Source: Strigamia acuminata (taxonomy: Eukaryota > Arthropoda > Chilopoda > Geophilomorpha > Linotaeniidae). Taken from it: a stretch of DNA of 64,000 bases. The notes under the pieces were generated by a model that saw only the letters and a program-made list of their open reading frames with translations, searched no databases and was not told where the DNA came from. Both the position numbers and the translations under genes were made by a program. This document shows positions 41,593-52,276 of the stretch, piece by piece. Position 1 is the stretch's first letter, and every line of letters starts with the position of its first letter. Where the stretch lies: the NCBI GenBank assembly GCA_949358305.1, contig OX442320.1:1738501-1802500 (forward strand). The letters run 5' to 3'.

Positions 41593-44500
41593 TTCCACAT
41601 CCGCTCGCGATAACTTCGAAAACGATGGACCTTACTCTGGTGGAAAAACAAATTAAAGAAATGGAAAAATTGTTGGAATTCTTCGAGGAAGCTGCCAACG
41701 AGGAAGTCACAACTCCAACCAAAAAACGGAAATTCGAAATTAGAGACGAAGACGGTATAGCCAACGCTTTCATGACTTTGCCGCTTGACCAAGGGGCCAA
41801 TCCTCTTAAAAAGCGAATACTTCGTTGCAACCTATCAACAGAAGCGAAGAGCGTACTGGCTAAAATACCAGTCTCTTTCGGCAAAAAGGTGTTAATGGGA
41901 CTACTCGACTCGGGAGCGGATCAGTCGTTTATCTCCACCGACTTATTCGAATCATTCGAAGAAAAAATACAGAAAAAATTACGGGGAATGAACGAGAACA
42001 TTCGAGTTCTTACAGCAGCGGGAGAAGTTAGAGCAGTGGGGACGTTATCAACCGATTTTGTATGGGAAGGAGGCACGATTAAGCATTTCTTCATCGTGTT
42101 ACCAACCCGAGACACAATCCTGCTGATAGGAATGGATTTGATGGAACGGATGAACATCCAGCCCAACCCAGTCACACGTTCGTGGAATTACATCGACAAC
42201 CACGAGGACCCACGACTACCCATAATACCTCCGGAACTCCTAGACAAAGCTAAGGACGACGAGGAATGGGGAGGAGGCGAAATTAAGAAGTTCATCCAAG
42301 ACTATAATTTTAAGTCGTTTAATACTATCCTCCAAGAGGAGAATTTAATACATAATCTGGCCATGGACGCCAATCTTGGAGAAGAACAAACGAAACTCCT
42401 CGAGGAAATGCTCAAGAAGCACTCGAAGAACTTAAATAAAGATCCAGGAAAGACTAGTTACGTAATGCACGAGATCGAATTGGTTACGGGAAAACCGGTG
42501 CGAGTACCTTTTAAAACTATGAATCCCCAAAAGAGACATATCGTAAGAACGATGTGCAACGAGTTGCTCGAAAAAGGGATCGTGTCGCACGCCATCGGAG
42601 AATATGGAATGAGGATTGTCCTCGTCATGCGACCAGGCTCCGAACCGCGCCTCTGCATCGATTATAGACCTTTAAACGCCATAACCGTCATCGACCCCAT
42701 CCAAATGCCGTCAATAGAAGCGATTCTACGGGAGCTCGCCCCATTTAACTGGGTCACGACCATGGACTTGTCCAAGGGTTACTGGCAGGTTGAATTGCGG
42801 GAAGAGGATAAAGAGAAAACAGCTTTTTGGGCACCACAGGGTCGACTGATGTTTAATGTAATGCCCTTCGGGTTAGTAAACGCACCCGCCACCTTTCAAA
42901 AACTAATAGAAAAAGTTCTCGGCGATGCCTTACACAAATACGCATGGGCTTACCTCGATGATATAGTCATAGTCTCCCAAACTTTTGAAGACCACCTGAT
43001 ACACGTGAATGACGTCATGGAGCGACTCACAAAAGCCGGTCTAAACATTCATCCAGGGAAAAGTAAATTTTGCCGCAAAGAATTGGCATTCCTGGGTTAC
43101 ACAGTCGGAACAGGTGGCCTATCCATCGACCCGAAAAAGACCCAGGCGATTAGCCAGTTCCCCGCCCCGGAAGATGTAAAAGGAGTCCAACGTTTCATGG
43201 GCATGGTGAATTTCTTCAATCGATTGCTCCCAAATTTGGCAGACGTCGCGGCACCCATCACAGATCTGTTACGCAACGATAAAGATTTCGAGTGGACTGA
43301 CCACTGCGAAACATCGTTTAACAAGATAAAACAAATGCTGATCGATGTAAAACGAATTCCCCTACCAGATCTTAATCGAGAATTCACTCTTCACACCGAC
43401 GCCAGTCGAATTGGCCTAGGTGCTGCGTTGCTTCAAAAGCATGACATCGACGGAGTAGTGTTAGAGGTCCCGACGATGTTCATCAGCCGGAAATTACAAG
43501 CAGCCGAAAAGAATTATAATGCGACAGAGTTAGAATGTCTAGCCGTCGTCTGGGCAATCCGAAAATTCAGACCATACCTGGAATTTACCAAGTTCAACGT
43601 ACAAACTGACCACGAAGCACTAAAGTGGTTAATGGCGTTGAAGGAACCGTCCGGAAGAATGGCTCGCTGGCAGCTAGAATTAATGGCTTGTGACTTAATC
43701 ATTGAATACCGACCCGGAAAATTCAACGTCGTGGCAGACGCCCTCTCACGAGCCCCAGCTTCAGACCCCGAAGACGAGACCGACTGCGGAGAGGACGACT
43801 CACGCCTCTTCTACTGTCCGAACCCCGTCCGAAAATGGGAATTTAAAAAGCTAAACGAATTACCCAAGGAGAAACTCGAGTCAGGAGACCAAAATTATTA
43901 CAATTATTGGCTCCGAGCATACCAGTCTGTCAAGGACGCTCACCCAAATTACGAGCTAACGATAGAACCTCGAATCTCCGACAAGTACGTTCGAGCATTC
44001 GTCGCCCACGTAAGCAAGGGGACGAATAGTAAGCCGCCCACCAGGGACGAATTAATAGCCGCCCAGATGACAGACGACTTCTGTAAAACTTATCGAAACT
44101 TCATCACAGATAAAAAATTTCCCGACGAGAATTTCGACGAAATCCAACGCGAAGAATTCGAAAGAGAAGCCTCCACGTACTTAATCGAGGATGGACTTCT
44201 ACTAAAACACCACCCGAATTTCCGCGATGATCTGACGGAGACGGGAACTTCGATGAAAGTCGTTATACCCAGGAGTCTGCTGACAAGGTTTCTGTGGATG
44301 GTCCACGGACACCCGCTCGCCGGACATTCTGGAGTGGCCAGAACGATCTACCGAGCAAATCAACTTTATTTCTGGCCAAAAATGACCCGAGATATCGTTC
44401 GTTTTATTCATCACTGCCCCAGATGCCAAGCGTGCAAGCCGAGGACGCCCAAGAGCTACGAGAGAATCTCACTTGGCCCTTTCGCACCCTTCGATTGCTG

Positions 44501-45671
44501 GAGCGTGGATTTAATGGGCCCAAAGCCCACGTCATCCAATAAAAACAAATATATATTAGTAATCATGGATGTCGCGACTGGATGGCCCGAACTCTTTCCA
44601 ATGGAGAGACCAACTAAGCAAAAAATCATTCGATGTTTGTACGAAGTGGCGCTTCATTTTGGATTCCCTCGAAAATTAATCTCCGATAATGGACCACAAT
44701 TCGCGTCAAATTTGTACAAAGACTTCTGTAAAAAATTCGACATCGAGACATCATATACATCAACCTATAATCCACGGGCCAATCCCGTCGAAAGGTTAAA
44801 TCGCGATATAAAATATGCACTAGCAATTTTCACCGATGTTCACTCCAGCTGGGACGAATATCTTCGTGAAATTGCCTTCAGCATCCGCACAACGATCTCA
44901 AGGAACCGCAAATTTTCTCCCGCGTTTCTAAACTTCGCTCGGGAACTCAGAGTACCCTGGGACCCACGAATACCGGAGGAAATACTGGAAATTGATCCTG
45001 AGAAGCCTCATATTTATGTCGACAGACTGGAGCAAATAATTTCGGCCACTTATCAGCACATGATGTCACACATATTCGACATGAGAGATCGTATTAGCAT
45101 TGCTGGAAAGGATCGGCCCTTCTGCAATTTTAAAGTCAATGACCTCGTCTGGAAAGACACACATATTCAGTCCAGCGCCAATAAGGGGGTCCACGCAGGC
45201 TTAGCAGACAAACGCGACGGCCCGTACGTCATACTCGAAGCCCACGGCGGAAACGCTTTCAAGCTAAAAAGATTGGCAGACAACGTTAATTTTAGATCGA
45301 TCCACGCCCGAGAATTAACTCCATACTTACCTGAGTTTCCTCAAGAGGCTTGGACGGAATATCAGACGAAACCAGCGCAAAATCCAATTATTCGCGACAT
45401 GTTTTTAGATGAACAAACTGGCCCAACCAATTTAGTTCAAGATGAGTCACACGAAGCGGCCGACGCCCCGGATGAGATTTCGGAGAGGGAGGAAATAGTC
45501 GAAGAATCTCCTAAAAAAGGAAAGCAATCAAACAAAAATAAGACTACAAGAATCCTCAAACCTGATAAAATATACGGTATGCGTCGACACAAGCCAAACC
45601 CGTTCATAAAAGACGGGAAACTCGTCGGAAAACAAAAAGCGACTCCGGCCATTGTCTCAAACAATCGATAA
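41589..45671 (+). CDS. pol: Gypsy D Pol (protease, RT, RNase H, integrase)
   Basis: 1360 codons in the -1 frame relative to gag, opening with GTG at the gag stop (41589-41592). There is no ATG at the front, so expression probably needs -1 frameshifting near CAAAAGTGA or reinitiation. Protease LLDSGADQSF has its Asp at residue 107. RT: LCIDYRPLNAIT, VMPFGLVNAPATF and YLDD at 455-458. RNase H: HTDASRIGLGAALL, ending VVADALSRAP. Integrase: HHCC finger (HGHPLAGHSG...HHCPRCQACK), catalytic D974, D1033 and E1068, then a C-terminal domain with VNDLVWKDTH. The tail is basic. No internal stops. Integrase after RT places it in Ty3/gypsy; its sequence is closest here to gypsy B pol (MDLMGPKP in both). 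Confidence 0.96.
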   Translation: MIPHPLAITSKTMDLTLVEKQIKEMEKLLEFFEEAANEEVTTPTKKRKFEIRDEDGIANAFMTLPLDQGANPLKKRILRCNLSTEAKSVLAKIPVSFGKKVLMGLLDSGADQSFISTDLFESFEEKIQKKLRGMNENIRVLTAAGEVRAVGTLSTDFVWEGGTIKHFFIVLPTRDTILLIGMDLMERMNIQPNPVTRSWNYIDNHEDPRLPIIPPELLDKAKDDEEWGGGEIKKFIQDYNFKSFNTILQEENLIHNLAMDANLGEEQTKLLEEMLKKHSKNLNKDPGKTSYVMHEIELVTGKPVRVPFKTMNPQKRHIVRTMCNELLEKGIVSHAIGEYGMRIVLVMRPGSEPRLCIDYRPLNAITVIDPIQMPSIEAILRELAPFNWVTTMDLSKGYWQVELREEDKEKTAFWAPQGRLMFNVMPFGLVNAPATFQKLIEKVLGDALHKYAWAYLDDIVIVSQTFEDHLIHVNDVMERLTKAGLNIHPGKSKFCRKELAFLGYTVGTGGLSIDPKKTQAISQFPAPEDVKGVQRFMGMVNFFNRLLPNLADVAAPITDLLRNDKDFEWTDHCETSFNKIKQMLIDVKRIPLPDLNREFTLHTDASRIGLGAALLQKHDIDGVVLEVPTMFISRKLQAAEKNYNATELECLAVVWAIRKFRPYLEFTKFNVQTDHEALKWLMALKEPSGRMARWQLELMACDLIIEYRPGKFNVVADALSRAPASDPEDETDCGEDDSRLFYCPNPVRKWEFKKLNELPKEKLESGDQNYYNYWLRAYQSVKDAHPNYELTIEPRISDKYVRAFVAHVSKGTNSKPPTRDELIAAQMTDDFCKTYRNFITDKKFPDENFDEIQREEFEREASTYLIEDGLLLKHHPNFRDDLTETGTSMKVVIPRSLLTRFLWMVHGHPLAGHSGVARTIYRANQLYFWPKMTRDIVRFIHHCPRCQACKPRTPKSYERISLGPFAPFDCWSVDLMGPKPTSSNKNKYILVIMDVATGWPELFPMERPTKQKIIRCLYEVALHFGFPRKLISDNGPQFASNLYKDFCKKFDIETSYTSTYNPRANPVERLNRDIKYALAIFTDVHSSWDEYLREIAFSIRTTISRNRKFSPAFLNFARELRVPWDPRIPEEILEIDPEKPHIYVDRLEQIISATYQHMMSHIFDMRDRISIAGKDRPFCNFKVNDLVWKDTHIQSSANKGVHAGLADKRDGPYVILEAHGGNAFKLKRLADNVNFRSIHARELTPYLPEFPQEAWTEYQTKPAQNPIIRDMFLDEQTGPTNLVQDESHEAADAPDEISEREEIVEESPKKGKQSNKNKTTRILKPDKIYGMRRHKPNPFIKDGKLVGKQKATPAIVSNNR

Positions 45672-45681
45672 AAACAACCAC

Positions 45682-45700
45682 AGGGGGGACACCTGTTACG
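45682..45700 (+). other. PPT-like purine run followed by an LTR-start-like sequence
   Basis: ACAGGGGGGACACC is followed by TGTTACGTCCCAC just after the pol stop. This resembles the end of a gypsy internal region (PPT then a TGTTACG LTR start), but element D uses a different LTR (TGTGGTGATT). It may be a relic of an ancestral 3' end, or a second internal PPT. Confidence 0.4.
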
Positions 45701-45856
45701 TCCCACAATGCGTCTTAATTGGCCAAACCAATCAAAGATGACATGAGACTAATAGTTAACCTCTAACCCGACCCACATTTATCACTGTCATCTCCGACTA
45801 AGCGACGATCACCTCGAGGCAGCCGTAAATCAAAGTATCAAATTAATTTCCGAAAA

Positions 45857-48800
45857 ATGAAAAGAAATGATTGGAAGAAAGAAATTGAACGGGCCGTAAA
45901 CAACGCTTCCGAGGATGACGATGAAGATCAAGTGGATTTGTTACAAATCATTGTAAACAACGAAGAGGGAAATTGGGACGAACCCAATGAACCCGATGTC
46001 CAACCCGACGTAAGTAAAAAAAAAAAAAAATAGAAAAAATTCAAGTATCGATAATCAAAAATACGAAATAAGTTCGTGGACTGACCACAAACGAAAAAAT
46101 AATTTAACTTTAAGTGACAAATTATCAAAATTAATCAAATACCGAAAGAAAAATTAACTTCAAAACACGTGGTCGAAAAGCACATGGCCGACCATGACGC
46201 CATCTTGTGTTAGACGAAAGAATCTCTACAAAAATATGACAAATTAATCAACGATCCTAATATATTTATTAATATTCTAATATTTAGGACGGATATCGCA
46301 CTACGTGGGGGCAAATCGACCCGAAAAGAGTTTCCGCAGGCAGCTTATGGCGCGAAGTAATCCCCATACTGTTCCGACAAGCGCTCGAAGAAGCGGTCGA
46401 CTTTGAACCATGGAAAATTCGCCTTTTATTGTCCCGTGCGATCAGCCGCTACTGGTCCAGCCAGCAAACGTTGATCCACTACATGCCGCGCCAATATCAA
46501 GCAGCTTTACGGGCAGTTATCTCGAGAAATATGGACCCGCCAGCGCCAATCCCGAATCCACTAATCCGAGCCGCCTTTCCTGACGACCAGCGAGGATGGG
46601 ACGTTTACGAACAATGGCGCGACGCCGAAACAGATGAAGAAAAACACCAGATCCATATGGCATATTACGAAGAAGTAAGGCGGACCGCACATGACGAGGT
46701 TTTCAATTATCTACAGCCGGACGGTTACTCGACCGAGGAAATCAGGTTTTGGCTCCTTCAGATCCGCGAAGACCGGCCCGACCGCCCAGATTGGAGACCG
46801 AGACACGGTTTCATCACCTCGCAACGAGCAATGCATCAATTGCATTTTTTGGGCTTCTTTGGTCGCAAACGCCAGAAAGCCGAGAAACGTCTCTCCAACG
46901 AGCACGACGAAGCAGGCTGCTCAGCGAAGAAACAATGCCTGGACAAGCCAAGCACTTCCAGCAGCGCGCAGAATAAGAAACCCGCGACAGAGAAACGCCT
47001 GGCCAAACCAAGCGCTCTCTCTCGCCTGGGAAAGACGGAGGCCCCACAAACATCGCGATTTCAATCCAGGGACGCCCCGTCAACCAGCCGAAGAAGAGAA
47101 AATGTGCGCGAACGCCCCGACCGTCGAGAGGATCAACGCAGACGCGATAGGAACCAAGAAAATTGGGACGATTATCGTAGAAATTACTTCCGACGGCGGG
47201 AAGAAAACAAGGAATCCTGGAATAGACATCGAGAGGAGTTCCTACGCGAACGTGATGAGAAAGCCCGACGTGAACGAGAGAACCTCCGGTTACAGGACGA
47301 ACGAAGAAGGAGAGGATCGGAGAGTCGCGCACGTTCATGGAAAGCGTATCGCGAAGAGGAATTACGACAGCGAGATAGGAGACGCTGTGAAGTCATCAAA
47401 TCGATTTGGGACAGTCCCGAACCGATGAAGATTGACGACGAAGTGATTATCGACGAGGTCCCCGAGCAGAAGAAGATGTATACTCAGGCGGATCTCCTCG
47501 CGGTGGTTATGAAATACCAACAAATGCAGCCGAAACCAGTCTACCGCCCGACTCCCTCGACCGCCTCGAGTCTAGAGACGGCGCCAAGTGCTTTCATCAA
47601 GCCGGAACTCTCACAGACGAGAAGCGTAACATCCAGCGTCAGCCTCCCAAGCGCCTTTCGCAAGAAAGTGATAATCGGCGCACCGACACTGAGTTCTGAA
47701 GAACAACTCAGACATCGAGAAGCTCGCTTTGGACCGACCAAAGTCGAACCTCTCCCAACTATCCCCGAAGCCTCAACTTCAACGAGAACTCCAATCGTTT
47801 GGGACAAGCCCGAACCGGAAAAATCAAGACGTCTGGTCAGATCTGTGCCTCAGCCAACGACATCCACGGGACCCAATCCGATGTTGCCAGCCCCAGCAGT
47901 CATCCAAGCCTCGACTCCAATCAACCCTTCGGAGGTAACGTTGCAACAGTTTCTGGAGGTAACGACCGTGGAGCAAGCTAGAGCGCTTTTGTGCGAGATG
48001 GACTCCTACCAACAAAACGTGATCCAAAACGTCATCACGAACCTTCAGCGGATCTCAATTGAATATACGCAGAACAAAAATCGGGATCATCCAAATTGGA
48101 ATACGAGGATCGTGGTTGCCATTACCGACTTGATGTCGATTTTGCTGGCCGCCGCCACCTTCCGAAACGCACGTGTTGCTGTAGCAGCCTGGATCGTGGT
48201 GGCCCACGAGGGTTTCCAAGTTCCGCCGGCTCTCGTAGACAGCTGGACACGTCTGGTGCCCTCTGCGGCAGTAATTCGAGCCCAAATGGTGGCCCAGGAC
48301 CCGGATCCAGAGGCCTCCTACCAGAACGTTCGAGCGATAATTCAACGCTCGCTCCCGTCACCTTCGGCGGCCACGCCAACCGCAGAGGCTCCGGTTCCCA
48401 GGGATCCGACGCCTCCCCCTCCGCCTCCGCCGAGGGAGAAGGGACCCTCCGAGCCACTGGCCGAACCAGTCCCGCTCAAGAAGAAGGAACCCAAGAAAAA
48501 GATGCTCCTCCCAAAGTCGAGCAAGAAGGTTCCAAAGACGACAGAGCCTCAAATCGCCGCCAGACTCAGGATGTACTTCCCAGGGTTGTCCTTTACGAAG
48601 GACACGGAGGCAAAACTACTCCAGTCTCCAGATCGTGGCTATTCTCTTTACGTCTGGATGAAGGACGCTATCGAAGCCGGAGCCGGAGGCGAGCGCTTCA
48701 TCCAACATCAACGACTACTCCGAGCCCATCGCGCACCAACCAGCATCGCCGAGGCCCAAAGAATCCACCACACCAATCAAGGTATGTCGGCCTTCCTGCC

Positions 48801-48978
48801 ACCAATTTGGGCCCACGAACGAACGGGAAATCCGCTGGAAGCGCCGGGACACCTACGTTTCTACTTGAATGAGAGCGAAGACCCCTCGGACTACTCTTCA
48901 AGACTGACCACATCTCCCAACCTGGACGAACCAAGTTCGGAAGATAAGCCGAGTTATGCCGATAACTTGAAGAAATAA
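45857..48978 (+). CDS. Gypsy D ORF3, probably spliced (45857-46009 joined to 46288-48978)
   Basis: Between pol and the 3' LTR lies a third gene of about 947 residues. Exon 1 (ATG 45857) codes 51 acidic residues and ends GAC at 46009, directly before GTAAGT. The inferred intron (46010-46287) contains in-frame stops, has an A-rich stretch and ends TTCTAATATTTAG. Exon 2 resumes in the same phase (phase 0) and is open to 48978. Segments: an acidic start; a tryptophan-containing helical region (LWREVIPILF, YEQWRDAETDEEKHQIH); an Arg/Glu-rich coiled coil (about 47100-47400); a Pro-rich linker (PPPPPPREKGP); and a C-terminal domain (LRMYFPGLSF, YSLYVWMKDAIEAG). I see no signal peptide, membrane segment or furin site, so it does not look like an envelope. 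I do not recognise the family. Function unknown; exon 2 as coding is firm, splicing is inferred. Confidence 0.8.
46010..46287 (+). other. Candidate intron of gypsy D ORF3
   Basis: 278 bases, donor GTAAGT (46010-46015), acceptor TTCTAATATTTAG (46275-46287). An A run and in-frame stops lie just inside. Both exons join at a codon boundary without changing frame. Confidence 0.65.
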
Positions 48979-49162
48979 GTAATTAGAAATCGTGACGAGA
49001 AGACTGTCTTCTCCAAACTAGGAAATTATTATTATTTGTTTGCGTATCAATTATTTAAGAATGTAAAATATTTTATGCACCATTCATCATCATTTAAATA
49101 AAAAGATTATTTTATGATTAGATATTGTTCCTCCTTTTATTTAAGGGACCCCGATGATTTAT
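48979..49162 (+). other. Gypsy D 3' untranslated segment
   Basis: AT-rich segment after ORF3 with an AATAAA-like signal near 49097. No gene is seen. Confidence 0.6.
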
Positions 49163-49177
49163 TCTCGGGGAGGGACG
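49163..49177 (+). other. Gypsy D polypurine tract
   Basis: TCTCGGGGAGGGACG lies directly before the 3' LTR. Confidence 0.75.
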
Positions 49178-49808
49178 TGTGGTGATTCGGCATCACCTGA
49201 AGAAGTAATTAGCGGTGATTATTGTGTTACTAATACTCGCCACTAGAGCGCGCTAGAAATACCGACTAGACTGACTAGTCTCGTGTTTCTGCGAACCTGC
49301 ATAATCGGAAGGATTTGCATATGACGTCATTTCCGGTTAGTATATAACGCCGATACTTGACCGGAAACGACACTACAGTTACCACATTTCAGCAAGAGCA
49401 CCATTTACCTCACCTTTCAGGCCGTTTCACGGATTGATCGAGGACCGGTGCCCGCTGACCATCTCAACTGTACAACAGCCACATTTATTTAGCGTAGCCA
49501 ATCTACGCTAGAATAAATATTCGAACGATATTCGTTTAATTCGCACGAGAAAGCGAATTCTCGCGTGTTCATAATAACACGTGGAAATACCCTAGACAAC
49601 AAACATAGACCACGCGTAGGACTAAACAATTGGATCCGCCATTGTTTAGCGGCAACTCGTATTCGCAGCCGAATCCGAGGACCAACACAGGAAACATCTT
49701 GACTTATATTTGTATTAGTAAGCGTGTTTTAATAAAGCAGTATTTGAAATATATTGTATTCCCGAGTGTATTATTTATTATCTTTAACCACAAAGTCGAA
49801 TCACGACA
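49178..49808 (+). repeat. Gypsy D 3' LTR
   Basis: 631 bp, TGTGGTGATTCGG...CGAATCACGACA, with inverted ends. The same length as the reconstituted 5' LTR. CRE at 49322-49329 and TATA box at 49341-49347. Followed by AGCA (49809-49812). Confidence 0.95.
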
Positions 49809-51099
49809 AGCAATAAATGAAAATATTAGGCAAAAATTCAATTACACTATGAATATTTAATATGACATAAAACACAGTAATAAATGCAATTTCTAAAATA
49901 TTTCCACGTTGTTTGCAACAATGGCATCTTGAACATTTGAATCTCGGAATTGGCTTGATGAACAAATCACTGATGACTTGATCTGCACACATGATGACCC
50001 ACCAGAAGAATATAAGGGAAGAAATCCTGGTTCACTTGTACTGGAATCTTGATCATGGTCCACGGCACCAATTTGTTTCTTTCCACGTCGCAGGCATCGA
50101 GCTTTGGAAAGAAGGGGGAGCATCTCTGAAGACTGCTGGAACACTTTGTAGAATGAGTTGAGTTGAGTACTAGAAGATCCCCTGTTTGCTTTGCTGCATG
50201 TCGGCGTATTGGCTTTGAATCCGGGAAGTTCCAGGAGGCAGGATTAGGCTTCACTGCTCACTACTCATTATCTAGTAACTTAGACAAGAGTAGTACAAAA
50301 TAACTGAACTGATTTATTCAGTGGTATGGAATCAGGTACAATAGTCTGCTCTGTTCAGAATCAGATTCAAGAGAACAGTGATATTAACAGATACAACTGG
50401 TTAATAAGAAAACTCTTGACAATAGCATTGCATGAGAGAATAACAATGGTATCTAATGCTAGAGTCAACAAACAATGAAGAAAGAATTACATGTTATTGC
50501 ATAAGCCAACACTTTTAAACAATAGTGTCACATTGCATCAGAAATACTTTGAAATAGGAATACACTATTGCATCAGAACTTATGAAACAACAATGGGCAA
50601 TTACATCAGATAGGTTAGAAATAGGAATACACTATTGCATCAGACAACTTGTGAAACAACAATGGGTGATTACATCAGATTGCTTATGAAATAAGAACAT
50701 GGGATTGCATCAGATCGATTATGAAACAAGAATAGGTGATTGCATCAGATATACAGGTAACAATGGTTTCTAGGGTGAGTATTACATAACAAGGCACAGG
50801 AAATAAGAGTTTTTCAACATAAACAAGGTAAAACAACAGGCTTTTGATGCATCTTAGAAAGAACTTATTTCTACACACATTGGATTAGAGTATTGGAATA
50901 AAAGGTAAGTTTCACACACAACATTGAGATTATAACTTGACATACATTTTGACATACTTAGGTTTAGACATGCAAGAGTGATTGATAACACAGATATTGG
51001 ATTCTTAGAAGATAACAGATTGAACAACTTAAACAACTAGGGATATTCAGATGAGTGGACATGAGATTTGACTTTGCATAAGGTTTTCATTAAAAAACT
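49809..51099. other. Unassigned sequence with a degenerate short tandem repeat
   Basis: No gene is recognised. Minus-strand frames of 83 and 95 codons (49893-50254) have no known domain. From about 50520 to 50770 a phrase like GATTGCATCAGA...TATGAAACAAGAATAGG repeats at about 40-50 bp spacing. The left edge may continue repeat X across the gypsy D insertion. Confidence 0.5.
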
Positions 51100-51452
51100 T
51101 GTGATGACTACAAATCCGTATTTATCAATGTTTACAATAGATGGCGCTGTTTACCAAACGCGCGTAATTCAAACTCAATAAAACTAAAAAGTGTGATAAA
51201 TAATTATTTAGACACGGTGAATAAAATATAACTATTTTATTCGATATAAACTAAGTATTATTTACTTGACAAGGTTGATTCTATCGAATCAATATCCACA
51301 TTACTTACCTGTCGAAGGGGGCCAATTGGACCCTTCCCACCCCCAACTGGGCCCATCTGGACATAGTTATATATTAGGTCCGGACTAGTGACCCACGAAT
51401 CCGCCGATTCGTACGCTGATTGGCTGTCGCCAATCTAGTAGTTCTACAGAAC

Positions 51453-51460
51453 TATATAAG
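51453..51460 (+). promoter_or_regulatory. TATA box of the gypsy B LTR
   Basis: TATATAAG sits in the context GAACTATATAAGCATCAG. It fixes the sense direction of the LTR and predicts a transcript start near 51485, giving a U5/R region of over 1.3 kb. Confidence 0.6.
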
Positions 51461-51994
51461 CATCAGTTTCTCACCCACTAACCCCCCTGGCTTGATAACT
51501 GTAAATGTCTGTAATTGAATTGTTGTTATCGTTTGATTTCACTTTCTTATCGACACATCAGGCCTCCTCAGCTCTCCACAATCGGTATTCATTACTATTG
51601 TTATTGTTGTTGTAGGGCCTTTTCGGGAAGGCCAACTCCGGTAATAGACATGTTTCACACATGAAATGGCCCCGTAACGTTAGCCAGCTGTTCTACGGGA
51701 CAGTAGGATTTCGTACGGTGGCTTAATATAACGGTCGTATACAGTACGACCTTGCTAAATGAAAGTAGGTCCCTCAGCTAACTGGCCACAGTCCGCTGCA
51801 GGGTGGTTGTTGTAAACAGCCCACGCAGGTTCCCGTCTTTCTACGATTGGTCCTTCCGCTCGTTAAAAGTCGGTAAAGGCCTAATGCACAGGTAACACGC
51901 CGGGTTGGTAGCCCGTGAGTAATATCTTCAAGATGTTGCGATAAATAACTACCTGGATAATGGTAATCCAACGGCAGTGGCCAAATAATATTTT

Positions 51995-52101
51995 ACCCGG
52001 TGCTCGATCATTGGATCCCGCCATCGTAAGGCATGCTGGCGGATGGAGGAGTCAAATCCTCCCGCGATGGTTCTCTCGACCGTTGTGACGGTCCCCGCCC
52101 C
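51995..52101 (+). ncRNA. Structured RNA-like unit, copy A (gypsy B2 LTR)
   Basis: CCATCG (52021-52026) can pair with CGATGG (52065-52070), and GGAGGA (52045-52050) with TCCTCC (52057-52062). The core TAAGGCATGCTGGCGGATG and the end GTGACGGTCCCCGCCC are shared with copy B. A GACCGT/ACGGTC hairpin lies near the end. Not matched to a known RNA family by eye. Whether it is an RNA element is inference. Confidence 0.45.
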
Positions 52102-52276
52102 ATCGTACCCTCCGGGTTAGTAACCCGTGAACAGGAGTTGAACAACACTGTGTTAAACAAATTACTCGGGCATTGGTAATCCTGTATTGGCAATATCTTT
52201 TAAACCCGGTAAGTCCATAGAAATGTTTACCTGGTGGTTGGTACCACCGATAGCGAGTTAAAGCATACAATTAAAT

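Larger units (their letters stand above)
32102..49808 (+). mobile_element. Gypsy D: Ty3/gypsy element with a third ORF, 5' LTR interrupted by copia-E
   Basis: TSD AGCA is at 32098-32101 and 49809-49812. The 5' LTR (32102-32303 plus 38225-38653) and 3' LTR (49178-49808) are both 631 bp once copia-E is removed. Order: 5' LTR, PBS (38656-38673), gag (38746-41592), pol (41589-45671), ORF3 (45857-48978, probably spliced), PPT, 3' LTR. All frames are open, so the proteins look intact. The 5' LTR promoter is separated from the genes by copia-E, which should impair normal transcription from this copy. Confidence 0.93.

Noticed and set aside
46691-47428. 245-codon plus-strand frame inside ORF3
   Set aside because: An out-of-frame shadow of the Arg/Glu-rich part of ORF3 exon 2.
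48096-48872. 258-codon frame overlapping ORF3
   Set aside because: GC-rich shadow frame; the main frame has the tryptophan and hydrophobic pattern of a folded C-terminal domain.
46429-48978. ORF3 as a retroviral-type envelope gene
   Set aside because: Its position fits, but there is no signal peptide, transmembrane helix or cleavage motif visible in the sequence.
49893-50254. Two overlapping minus-strand frames of 83 and 95 codons
   Set aside because: No recognised domain and both end without supporting context; could be an exon but there is no evidence.
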